A DNA stretch of 64,000 nucleotides from Caballeronia arvi (GTDB taxonomy: Bacteria; Pseudomonadota; Gammaproteobacteria; Burkholderiales; Burkholderiaceae): the NCBI RefSeq assembly GCF_001544695.2, contig NZ_FCOM02000024.1, forward strand, positions 43,478-107,477, written 5' to 3'. The notes below the pieces were generated by a model. It was not told the DNA's origin, did no database searches, and saw only the letters and a program-made list of their open reading frames with translations. This document shows, one piece after another, positions 6,590 through 14,056 of the stretch (positions within the stretch are counted from its first letter, which is position 1; each line of letters starts with the position of its first letter). Position numbers and translations under genes: made by a program.

Positions 6590-8572
6590 ATGTCTGCGAT
6601 CGAATCGGTTCTGCATGAAAAACGCGTGTTCCCGCCGTCAGCCAAGGCATCGGCGGGTGCGGCAATCTCCGGCATGGACGCCTACAAGGCGCTCGCCGAG
6701 CAAGCCGAGCGCGATTACGAAGGTTTCTGGGCGGGCCTCGCGCGCGACACGCTTTCGTGGCACAAGCCGTTCACCAAGGTGCTCGACGAATCGAAGGCGC
6801 CGTTCTACACGTGGTTCGAAGACGGCGAGCTGAATGCGTCGTACAACTGTCTCGACCGCCATGTCGAAGCGGGCCGCGGAGCCGACAACGCAATCATCTT
6901 CGAAGCCGACGACGGCACCGTCACCAACGTCACCTATCAGGACCTGCTCGAACGCGTCAGCCGTCTCGCCAATGCGCTCAAGAAGCGCGGCGTGAAGAAG
7001 GGCGACCGCGTCGTGATCTATCTGCCGATGTCGGTGGAAGGCGTCGTCGCGATGCAGGCGTGCGTACGCATCGGCGCGACGCATTCGGTGGTGTTCGGCG
7101 GCTTCTCGTCGAAGTCGCTCAACGAACGTCTCGTCGATGTCGGCGCGGTCGCTCTCATCACCGCCGACGAACAAATGCGTGGCGGCAAGGCGCTGCCTTT
7201 GAAGAGCATCGCTGATGAAGCGCTCGCGGCGGGCGGCTGCGAGAAGGTGAAGGACGTCATCGTCTACCAGCGCACGGGCGGCAAGGTCGCATGGACCGAA
7301 GGCCGCGACGCGTGGCTGCACGAGATCGTCGAGAACGAATCGGCGCAGTGCGAGCCGGAATGGGTCGGCGCGGAGCATCCGCTTTTCATCCTCTATACGT
7401 CGGGTTCGACGGGCAAGCCGAAGGGCGTGCAGCACAGCACGGCGGGCACGCTGCTGTGGGCCGCGCAGACGATGAAGTGGACCTTCGACATGAAGCCCGG
7501 CGACATCTTCTGGTGCACGGCAGACATCGGCTGGATCACGGGGCATAGCTATATCGCGTATGGTCCGCTCGCGATCGGCGCGACGCAGGTGATGTTCGAA
7601 GGCGTGCCGACGTATCCGCACGCCGGCCGCTTCTGGGAGATGATCGACCGCCACAAGGTCACAATTTTCTACACCGCACCGACGGCGATCCGCTCGCTCA
7701 TCAAGGTCTCGGAAGCGGATGCGAAAGTGCATCCGAAGAGCTACGACCTGTCGACGCTGCGCATCCTCGGCACGGTCGGCGAGCCGATCAATCCTGAAGC
7801 GTGGATGTGGTACCACGAGAACGTCGGCCGCGGCCAGTGCCCGATCGTCGATACTTGGTGGCAAACGGAAACGGGCGGCCACATGATCACGCCGCTGCCG
7901 GGCGCGACGCCGCTCGTGCCGGGTTCGTGCACGCTGCCGCTGCCGGGCATCATGGCCGCGGTCGTCGATGAAACCGGTCAGGACGTGCCGAACGGGCAGG
8001 GGGGCATTCTGGTCGTCAAGCGTCCGTGGCCGTCGATGCTCCGCAATGTGTGGGGCGACCCGAAGCGCTATCAGACGAGCTACTTCCCGGAAGAACTCGG
8101 CGGCAAGCTCTATCTCGCCGGCGACGGCGCCGTGCGCGACAAGGAGTCCGGCTACTTCACGATCATGGGCCGCATCGACGACGTGCTGAACGTCTCGGGC
8201 CACCGTCTGGGCACGATGGAAATCGAGTCGGCGCTGGTGGCGAATCCGATGGTCGCCGAGGCTGCGGTCGTCGGCCGCCCGGACGATACGACCGGTGAAG
8301 CCGTCGTCGCGTTCGTCGTGCTGAAGCGCTCGCGTCCGGAAGGCGATGAAGCGAAGCAGATCGCGACTGAACTGCGCAACTGGGTCGGCAAGGAGATCGG
8401 TCCGATCGCGAAGCCGAAGGACATTCGCTTCGGCGAGAACCTGCCGAAGACGCGTTCGGGCAAGATCATGCGACGTCTTTTGCGCTCGCTCGCGAAGGGC
8501 GAGGAGATCACGCAGGACGTCTCCACGCTTGAAAATCCCGCGATTCTCGATCAGCTCGGCGAAGCGCGCTGA
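6590..8572 (+). CDS. acs: Acetyl-CoA synthetase
   Basis: Acs activates acetate to acetyl-CoA through acetyl-AMP in the cytoplasm. From the ATG at 6590, preceded by AAGGGG, the product has 660 residues, normal for Acs. It shows the AMP-binding P-loop YTSGSTGKPKG, the DTWWQTETGG block that contacts AMP and the acyl pocket, GRIDDVLNVSGHRLGT at the domain hinge, and the C-terminal PKTRSGKIMRR. The lysine of that last motif (about residue 625) is the classical site of regulatory acetylation. The downstream DUF485 and symporter genes resemble the acs-yjcH-actP arrangement, giving a transport-plus-activation unit for acetate. Propionyl-CoA synthetase is a weaker alternative. Confidence 0.96.
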   Translation: MSAIESVLHEKRVFPPSAKASAGAAISGMDAYKALAEQAERDYEGFWAGLARDTLSWHKPFTKVLDESKAPFYTWFEDGELNASYNCLDRHVEAGRGADNAIIFEADDGTVTNVTYQDLLERVSRLANALKKRGVKKGDRVVIYLPMSVEGVVAMQACVRIGATHSVVFGGFSSKSLNERLVDVGAVALITADEQMRGGKALPLKSIADEALAAGGCEKVKDVIVYQRTGGKVAWTEGRDAWLHEIVENESAQCEPEWVGAEHPLFILYTSGSTGKPKGVQHSTAGTLLWAAQTMKWTFDMKPGDIFWCTADIGWITGHSYIAYGPLAIGATQVMFEGVPTYPHAGRFWEMIDRHKVTIFYTAPTAIRSLIKVSEADAKVHPKSYDLSTLRILGTVGEPINPEAWMWYHENVGRGQCPIVDTWWQTETGGHMITPLPGATPLVPGSCTLPLPGIMAAVVDETGQDVPNGQGGILVVKRPWPSMLRNVWGDPKRYQTSYFPEELGGKLYLAGDGAVRDKESGYFTIMGRIDDVLNVSGHRLGTMEIESALVANPMVAEAAVVGRPDDTTGEAVVAFVVLKRSRPEGDEAKQIATELRNWVGKEIGPIAKPKDIRFGENLPKTRSGKIMRRLLRSLAKGEEITQDVSTLENPAILDQLGEAR

Positions 8573-8648
8573 TCGTGGATCGGCCGCTGCCAGTTGAGCA
8601 GCGGTCGATCCGTATTGCCGATGACATGCGCTTTTGATAAAAAGCCGC

Positions 8649-8975
8649 ATGTCCGATTCCTCCAGCCCGACGCCTGCCTCGCCGCCGCCCGTATCCGTGG
8701 CGATGGCGCGCGCGCATCGACGCTACTGGCGTTTCAACGTCGCGCTGATCGCCGTGCTGATGACGATTGGCTTCATCGTCTCGTTCGGCCTGCCGCTCTT
8801 CGCACAACGTTTCGAGCACGTGCGCGTGGCGGGCTTTACGCTGCCGTTTTACTTCGGCGCGCAGGGCGCGATTCTCGTGTATGTCGCGCTGATCCTCGTC
8901 TATATCGTGCTGATGCAGATCGCCGATGCGCGACTGTTGCGCGCCGCCCGATCGGAACGAGGCGACGCGGCATGA
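8649..8975 (+). CDS. DUF485 membrane protein (YjcH-type)
   Basis: This small inner-membrane protein belongs to the DUF485 family, typically encoded just before an SSS-family acetate or carboxylate symporter. From the ATG at 8649 it has 108 residues with two membrane helices, around 32-55 (FNVALIAVLMTIGFIVSFGL) and 70-95 (FYFGAQGAILVYVALILVYI). The frame could begin at a TTG 15 bases upstream, but ATG is favoured. Its stop codon overlaps the start of the symporter by four bases (ATGA), so translation of the two is probably coupled. Its exact role is unknown in the family. Confidence 0.9.
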   Translation: MSDSSSPTPASPPPVSVAMARAHRRYWRFNVALIAVLMTIGFIVSFGLPLFAQRFEHVRVAGFTLPFYFGAQGAILVYVALILVYIVLMQIADARLLRAARSERGDAA

Positions 8976-10996
8976 AGCTCACCAACCGGCTGATCCTTTC
9001 CTACACGCTCTATACCGTCGGCTTTCTGCTCTTCATCTTTCTGATGGAGCGCATCGAGCGCACGACGGGGCCGGGCACGTGGATCGGCTATGTGTTCCTG
9101 TTCGTGCCGATCGCGGTGTACGCGGTGATCGGCCTGTTGTCGCGCACGTCGGATCTCGTCGAATACTACGTGGCCGGTCGACGCGTGCCGTCTGCGTTCA
9201 ACGGCATGGCGACCGCGGCCGACTGGCTTTCGGCTGCGTCGTTCATCGGTCTGGCCGGTTCGATCTACGCGAGCGGTTACGACGGCCTCGCCTACGTGAT
9301 GGGCTGGACGGGCGGTTACTGTCTCGTCGCGTTCCTGCTCGCGCCTTACGTGCGCAAGCTCGCGCGCTATACGATTCCCGATTTCCTCGGCACGCGCTTT
9401 TCCAGCAACCTCGTGCGCGCGCTCGCGGCCATCGCGGCGATTCTGTGCTCGTTCGTCTATCTCGTCGCGCAAATCCAGGGCATCGGGTTGATCGCGTCGC
9501 GCTTCATCGGCATCGAGTTTTCGATCGGCATCTTCTGCGGACTCGCGGGCATTCTGGTGTGCTCGTTTCTCGGCGGCATGCGCGCGGTGACGTGGACGCA
9601 GGTCGCGCAGTACATCATCCTGATCAGCGCGATGCTGATTCCCGTCTCGATGATCGCGCATCGCGAAGGCCTCGGCTGGTTTCCGCAATTCAACTACGGG
9701 CGTGTGTTGGAGCGTGTCGAAACACTGGAACGGGCAATGGCCGCATCGCCCGACGAAGCGCGCGTGCGCGCCGATTACCAGCGGCAGGCCGCGCAGATCC
9801 AGACGCGCATCGATGCGCTGCCGCAGTCGTTTCACGCCGAGCGTGCGCGCCTCGTCGCCGAGATCGCCGAACTGCGGCGGCACAACGGGCCGCTGCGCGA
9901 GATCAACGAGCGCGAGCGGGATCTGGCGGCCTTCCCGCGCGATCCCGCCGACGCACAAGTGAAGTGGTCGCGCGAACGCGACGCGCTGATCGAGCGCGTG
10001 GCGCCCCCCGTGCCAATGACCGACGCCTTTGCGCCAGGTTCGGCGGGCGACGAGAGTCCACGCGTGCATCAGGTCAATTTTCTTGCGCTGCTGTTGTGTC
10101 TGTCGCTGGGCACGGCGAGCCTGCCGCACATACTCACCCGCTACAACACGACGACCTCGGTGTCGTCGGCACGGCGCTCGGTCGGCTGGACGCTCTTTTT
10201 CGTCGCGCTCTTCTATCTGACGGTGCCAGTGCTCGCGGTGCTCATCAAGCACGAGATATTGACGGGGCTCGTCGGGCATCGCTTCGCCGATCTGCCGCAA
10301 TGGGTGACGCAGTGGCGTCGGGTCGAACCGTATCTGATCCGCATCAGCGATGTGAACGGCGACGGCATCGTGCGATGGGCCGGCATCCAGATGCAGCCGG
10401 ACATGGTCGTGCTCGCGGCGCCGGAGATCGCCGGGCTGCCGTATGTCATCTCGGGCTTGATCGCGGCGGGCGCCTTGGCCGCGGCGCTGTCGACGGCGGA
10501 CGGGCTCCTGCTGACGATCGCCAATGCGCTGTCACACGATGTCTATTACTGCATGGTCGATCGCCGTGCGACGAGCCAGCGGCGCGTGACCATCTCCAAG
10601 ATTCTGCTGCTCGGCGTGGCGTTGCTGGCGTCGTACGTGGCGTCGCTCAATGCGGGCAATATTCTTTTTCTCGTCGGCGCGGCGTTCTCGCTCGCGGCGT
10701 CGAGTCTCTTTCCAGCGCTCGTGCTCGGCGTGTTCTGGAAGCGCACGACGCAGCGCGGCGTCGTGGCTGGCATGATCGCGGGGCTCGTCGTGTGCGTGTA
10801 TTACATCGTGTCGACGTATCCGTTCTTCGTGCAACTGACGGGCTTCGCGGGGCCGCGCTGGTTCGGCATCGAGCCGATCAGCTCCGGCGTCTTCGGCGTG
10901 CCTGCTGGCTTCGCGGTGGCGATTGCGGTGAGCCTTTTCGACCGGAAACCGGATGCCTACACGCGCGCACTCGTCGATTACATTCGTCATCCATAG
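8972..10996 (+). CDS. Sodium/solute symporter of the VC_2705 subfamily (SSS family)
   Basis: This is an inner-membrane sodium:solute symporter, probably carrying acetate or a related short carboxylate, judged from its place after acs. The 674-residue product is longer than ActP (about 550). The SSS core is visible at the start (YYVAGRRVPSAFNGMATAADWLSA) and in IAGLPYVISGLIAAGALAAALSTADGLLLT. Between residues about 240 and 367 lies a hydrophilic, coiled-coil-like insert rich in Glu, Arg and Ala. A later loop carries DVNGDG at 460-465, which resembles a calcium-binding loop. Large inserts of this kind occur in the VC_2705 group as I recall it. The gene overlaps DUF485 by four bases. Confidence 0.9.
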   Translation: MKLTNRLILSYTLYTVGFLLFIFLMERIERTTGPGTWIGYVFLFVPIAVYAVIGLLSRTSDLVEYYVAGRRVPSAFNGMATAADWLSAASFIGLAGSIYASGYDGLAYVMGWTGGYCLVAFLLAPYVRKLARYTIPDFLGTRFSSNLVRALAAIAAILCSFVYLVAQIQGIGLIASRFIGIEFSIGIFCGLAGILVCSFLGGMRAVTWTQVAQYIILISAMLIPVSMIAHREGLGWFPQFNYGRVLERVETLERAMAASPDEARVRADYQRQAAQIQTRIDALPQSFHAERARLVAEIAELRRHNGPLREINERERDLAAFPRDPADAQVKWSRERDALIERVAPPVPMTDAFAPGSAGDESPRVHQVNFLALLLCLSLGTASLPHILTRYNTTTSVSSARRSVGWTLFFVALFYLTVPVLAVLIKHEILTGLVGHRFADLPQWVTQWRRVEPYLIRISDVNGDGIVRWAGIQMQPDMVVLAAPEIAGLPYVISGLIAAGALAAALSTADGLLLTIANALSHDVYYCMVDRRATSQRRVTISKILLLGVALLASYVASLNAGNILFLVGAAFSLAASSLFPALVLGVFWKRTTQRGVVAGMIAGLVVCVYYIVSTYPFFVQLTGFAGPRWFGIEPISSGVFGVPAGFAVAIAVSLFDRKPDAYTRALVDYIRHP

Positions 10997-11022
10997 GGGC
11001 TGGCGCGGACGCGGGAAGTTGG

Positions 11023-11028
11023 TATAAT
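11023..11028 (+). promoter_or_regulatory. -10 element of the tRNA-Ser promoter
   Basis: A consensus TATAAT lies 12 bases before the tRNA. CTGGCG at 11000-11005 is a weak -35 at 17-base spacing. Confidence 0.6.
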
Positions 11029-11039
11029 CGCGGTCTTCC

Positions 11040-11129
11040 GGAGAGATGGATGAGTGGTTTAAGTCGCACGCCTGGAAAGCGTGTATAGGGTAAAACCTAT
11101 CGGGGGTTCGAATCCCCCTCTCTCCGCCA
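11040..11129 (+). tRNA. tRNA-Ser (anticodon GGA)
   Basis: The 90-base sequence folds as a class II tRNA. GGAGAGA pairs with TCTCTCC in the acceptor stem, the anticodon loop reads CTGGAAA with anticodon GGA, and there is a long variable arm typical of serine tRNAs. The T arm has GGTTCGAATCC and the gene encodes its own CCA end. A TATAAT lies upstream and a terminator downstream, so it is a single-gene transcript reading UCC and UCU codons. Confidence 0.97.
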
Positions 11130-11136
11130 GCTTTTC

Positions 11137-11165
11137 AAGCCCTTGATCTTCAAGGGCTTTTTCTT
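11137..11165 (+). terminator. Intrinsic terminator of tRNA-Ser
   Basis: AAGCCCTTGA and its complement form a 10-pair stem with a three-base loop, followed by TTTCTTTTTC. It starts eight bases after the tRNA CCA end. Confidence 0.85.
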
Positions 11166-11604
11166 TTTCTGCGTCCCTAATTGAGTTAGGCATCGTGTAT
11201 CGCGCGTTTTGCTGATATGCGTGAAACGCAGAGTGTCGTTGTTTCGAAGATCGCGAAGATTCGATATCGCAGGCTTCGAGCTTCCGACGTTTCACAGGCG
11301 ATCGAAAGCTCACCGATTTTTTGGAAAATTCGGATACCTACGGATTCACTGAGAGAACAGACGACAGCGATGCGCGAACGCGCATGCAATATTTTGAGCA
11401 GGGGAAAATCAGGCGGGAAGGTTGTCGTAAGAGTAGTGGGCGCCACGGCATGACTGCGCCTCTAATAATGCTCGATGAACTCTCGCACATGGCAGGGCGC
11501 AGCGGCGCATGTCACCCACCTCTTACGACATTCAGAAGCATAGTCGATGCAATTCGGAATGGAATCGGAAAAGTCGCGATATTCTCAGCGTGAACCGCAA
11601 ACCA
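11166..11604. other. Gene-poor stretch after tRNA-Ser
   Basis: No convincing gene is visible in these 439 bases. The sequence looks less GC-rich than its surroundings, and the open frames on both strands (for example 11217-11453 forward) lack ribosome sites and the high third-position GC of real genes here. Its place next to a tRNA 3' end could mark a decayed insertion, but I see no integrase and no repeat of the tRNA end. Confidence 0.5.
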
Positions 11605-11865
11605 TCAGCGGCGCGCAGTGTTGCGCTGCGAATGTGTATCGTGAGCGAATGCTGCGATCGGATCGTCCCCGGCTGTCGCGGCGACGGTTTGCCGCGGCGC
11701 GTTCTGCACGGGCTTCGAGGTTTTTCGCGATGCAGCAGGCTGCGGCTGCGCGCGCGCAACTTCCGCGTTTGTCATCCAGTGTTCGGTGTACTGCGCGCGA
11801 ACGGTAATCGCACTGAATAGGAACGTGACGGCGATTGGCGTCAATAGGACGCTTGAGGTGCGCAT
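11605..11865 (-). CDS. Small secreted protein of unknown function
   Basis: From the ATG at 11865 the product has 86 residues. It starts with a plausible signal peptide (MRTSSVLLTPIAVTFLFSA, cut near AITVRA-QY). The mature part of about 62 residues is polar and rich in Gln, Ala and Arg, with no cysteine. No strong ribosome site is visible. I do not recognise the family. It may be one of the many short periplasmic proteins of Burkholderiaceae. It stands alone between the gene-poor region and another small minus-strand gene. Confidence 0.5.
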   Translation of the reverse strand: MRTSSVLLTPIAVTFLFSAITVRAQYTEHWMTNAEVARAQPQPAASRKTSKPVQNAPRQTVAATAGDDPIAAFAHDTHSQRNTARR

Positions 11866-12010
11866 GGCTTTGTCGTTGGGGCCGAAAGGAAGGGCATTGC
11901 AGAGCGACGCCGGGCGGGACACGCGACTTCGCCCGCCACGAATGAAAAGCCCCGCGTCGGGCGCGGGGCATCGCGTCATCGCGCCGATGGCAGGCGCGAT
12001 ATCGGAAAGC

Positions 12011-12385
12011 TCAATGATGGATCAGCAACTGAGCGGGCTGATTTTCAGCATCGTAATGCAGAGCGGAATTTGCGGCCTGCTCTTCGTGAACCAGGACCTC
12101 GCGCGCTGCCTGAGCGCCTCGCTCGTAACCGGACTTCGTTGCGTGCTCTTCGAGCGCCGCGATGAGCGGCAACTGTTCTTCCGCGACCGAGCGCATCAAC
12201 TCCAGCATGTCCCGGCGCATCGCTTCCGGATACGCGCAGAAGTGCTCGAAGCCGCCCGGCGCGGCAACGATGTTCACGAGCGACGTCAGCAGCCGCGCGC
12301 GATTGCTGCAGTGCTCGCTGATCTGCACCGATTGCGAGAGCGTCGCGTGGCCGTGCGCATCGACGGAAATTTGCAGATTGTTCAT
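12011..12385 (-). CDS. Conserved-looking hypothetical protein, 124 residues
   Basis: The start at 12385 is preceded by AAGAGG at good spacing, which supports it over the GTG or ATG codons further upstream. The product is soluble, mostly helical and acidic, with no signal peptide and no membrane segment. It contains segments such as MRRDMLELMRSVAEEQLPLI and many His and Glu residues. I recognise no family or catalytic motif. It is followed by the small secreted-protein gene in the same direction after 145 bases. Confidence 0.65.
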   Translation of the reverse strand: MNNLQISVDAHGHATLSQSVQISEHCSNRARLLTSLVNIVAAPGGFEHFCAYPEAMRRDMLELMRSVAEEQLPLIAALEEHATKSGYERGAQAAREVLVHEEQAANSALHYDAENQPAQLLIHH

Positions 12386-12516
12386 CAATAAGCCTCTTTC
12401 TATATGACGAGAGGCACGCATTTAAGCCGCTTCAGCGGTGAAAAACGACCGGACGAATCCTATTACCCAGGCACGCGACGATACTTTACTTTCGCTTCGG
12501 GACCGGCGCGAGCAGA

Positions 12517-12651
12517 TCAGGCAAAGAGCCGCGCCATCCAGCGCCAGAACGTACGCCAGCGCCCCGGAGTGTCGATGAGCGACGCATCCATGTCGCGTTC
12601 CCAGTTGTCTTGTTCCCTGCGCGGCTGAACGACGAGTGTCCCGAAATACAT
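12517..12651 (-). CDS. Putative 44-residue protein with Trp-rich amphipathic tail
   Basis: An ATG at 12651 follows CGGAG at eight bases. The encoded peptide has a mixed N-terminal half and a C-terminal segment GRWRTFWRWMARLFA, in which three Trp and several Arg would line one helix. Such a tail could bind membranes. The longer in-frame form starting at 12780 has arginine-rich sequence that looks non-coding. No family is recognised, and coding status is uncertain. Confidence 0.4.
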   Translation of the reverse strand: MYFGTLVVQPRREQDNWERDMDASLIDTPGRWRTFWRWMARLFA

Positions 12652-12826
12652 GGCGAAACTCCGTTGACGGCTATCGATGACGAAAGGCGTCGCCGTGCGC
12701 GACTGCCATGCGTTCAGGATGCCGATGCGTCGCCAGCCGCGAAACCCTCGTGACGGCGCCCGCCGGACGCCGGGAGCCACGCCGCCGCGGGGGGATGGTC
12801 GAAAGAGGGGACGCTGTCCGGGCGCG

Positions 12827-13765
12827 TCAGACGGGATCAGGCAGCGCGCGCAGGCGCCTGAGCGCCGCTCGCGATTCGTCGCGGGCAGCCTTGTTCAGCC
12901 AGCGAACCGCTTCGTCGACTGCGTCCTTGTCGTTCAGCGATGGCGCGACGCGTCGGACGACGGCCTCGCTCGCGAGCACGTCATGCAGGCGCACGAGCGC
13001 CGCCTGCGCCGCGAGCAGATGTGCCATCGTATGCCGGTGCCCGCGCTCCAGAACCGGCGCGAACAGTTCGAGCAGGCATTGCAGTTTCGCCGCGGCTTCC
13101 TCGATGCTGCGCAAGGTCTTCGCATCCACGCGCTTCATCCTGGCCGCGCGATGCTCCCGCTTGCTGAGCAGATCGTCGGCGAGCGACACGCGCTGACGCG
13201 CGAACGTTTCCAGCGAACGATCCTCACCGCGCGCTTCCAGGCGGCGAAGAGCATCGGCGAGCGCGCGGCGCAGCAGCACGTCGACGTGCGCGCGGCGCAA
13301 GATCACGCAACTCGTCGCCGATGCCGCGCGCCGCTCCTGCCGCAGCGTCTGCACGACCGGCCCGAGACGCGCGCAGCTCGTTTGCGCGCGAGCAAGCAGG
13401 TCGCACGCGGCATCGAAATCATGCGGTTCGCCGGCGATGTCGGCGAGACGTTTGAAGCGCTTGCGTACGACACGCGCCTCTTTCTCGTCGAGCAGCGGCT
13501 CGAATGCCCACCACAGCGCGCGCAGGCGCCGAAGCGTCGAGCGCATTCGTTCGAGCAGCGCGGCGTCGGCGCGCCCGGTCATCAGTTCCGCTTGCTGAAA
13601 GGCTTCGGACGCGAGCGGCGCCGTCAGCATGACGAAAGCATCGGCGACAGGCTGATCGCGAAGAGAGAATGGATCGGAGACGCGGGGGCGCGCGGCGGCA
13701 GGAAGAGAACCGAGCGAGCTGCTGAGGCTCTTTCGTGCGAGCGCTGGGTCGAAATTCAGTGTCAT
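12827..13765 (-). CDS. CHAD domain protein (polyphosphate-binding type)
   Basis: The 312-residue product is a CHAD domain, an all-helical fold with conserved histidines and basic residues known to bind inorganic polyphosphate. Typical features are the repeated Arg-rich helices: LERMRSTLRRLRALWWAFEPLL near residue 70-90 in part, KRFKRLADIAGEPHDFDAACDLL near 103-125, and HRHTMAHLLAAQAALVRLHDVL near 245-265. There is no CYTH or ygiF-type triphosphatase domain, so this is CHAD alone. It is divergent from the PiT phosphate transporter gene, which fits a phosphate-related role. The precise function cannot be given. Confidence 0.85.
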   Translation of the reverse strand: MTLNFDPALARKSLSSSLGSLPAAARPRVSDPFSLRDQPVADAFVMLTAPLASEAFQQAELMTGRADAALLERMRSTLRRLRALWWAFEPLLDEKEARVVRKRFKRLADIAGEPHDFDAACDLLARAQTSCARLGPVVQTLRQERRAASATSCVILRRAHVDVLLRRALADALRRLEARGEDRSLETFARQRVSLADDLLSKREHRAARMKRVDAKTLRSIEEAAAKLQCLLELFAPVLERGHRHTMAHLLAAQAALVRLHDVLASEAVVRRVAPSLNDKDAVDEAVRWLNKAARDESRAALRRLRALPDPV

Positions 13766-13881
13766 GTCTCGGTATGCACTTTTATCGCACGACGTTTCGT
13801 TCTGCTTGCACTTCGGTCGCGCGCCGCCGTTCTGCGGCGGTCGTCCAAAGGGTGCTGGCCGGAAACATAGACATGCAAAAT

Positions 13882-13895
13882 GTCATGTGTATGAC
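13882..13895. promoter_or_regulatory. Inverted repeat GTCAT-N4-ATGAC between CHAD and PiT genes
   Basis: GTCAT, four bases (GTGT), then ATGAC form a perfect inverted repeat in the 291-base divergent region, 117 bases from the CHAD start and about 160 from the PiT start. It could be an operator for either gene. It is not a Pho box, which needs direct repeats. Confidence 0.3.
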
Positions 13896-14056
13896 GGCGC
13901 GTCGAAACTTCGATGAAATCGTTCTCGCTGACACGCATCGCGTCGTTGCTTCGCGCAGTGAAAGCTTTACGCGAACTGTTGACACAAAAGATTCATGATC
14001 CGGCGCGTCGGCGGAAAGTATGCTGAGCACCGCTACGGCAAACGCGCGAGGCTATC

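Noticed and set aside
11217..11453. A 78-residue frame after tRNA-Ser
   Set aside because: No ribosome site, no recognisable motif, and an overlapping frame of similar length on the other strand.
11040..12800. A genomic island inserted at tRNA-Ser
   Set aside because: No integrase, no direct repeat of the tRNA end, and no phage or conjugation genes seen, so only a remnant could be argued.
13979..14007. A promoter before the PiT gene starting at TTGACA (13979)
   Set aside because: No acceptable -10 element lies at normal spacing downstream.
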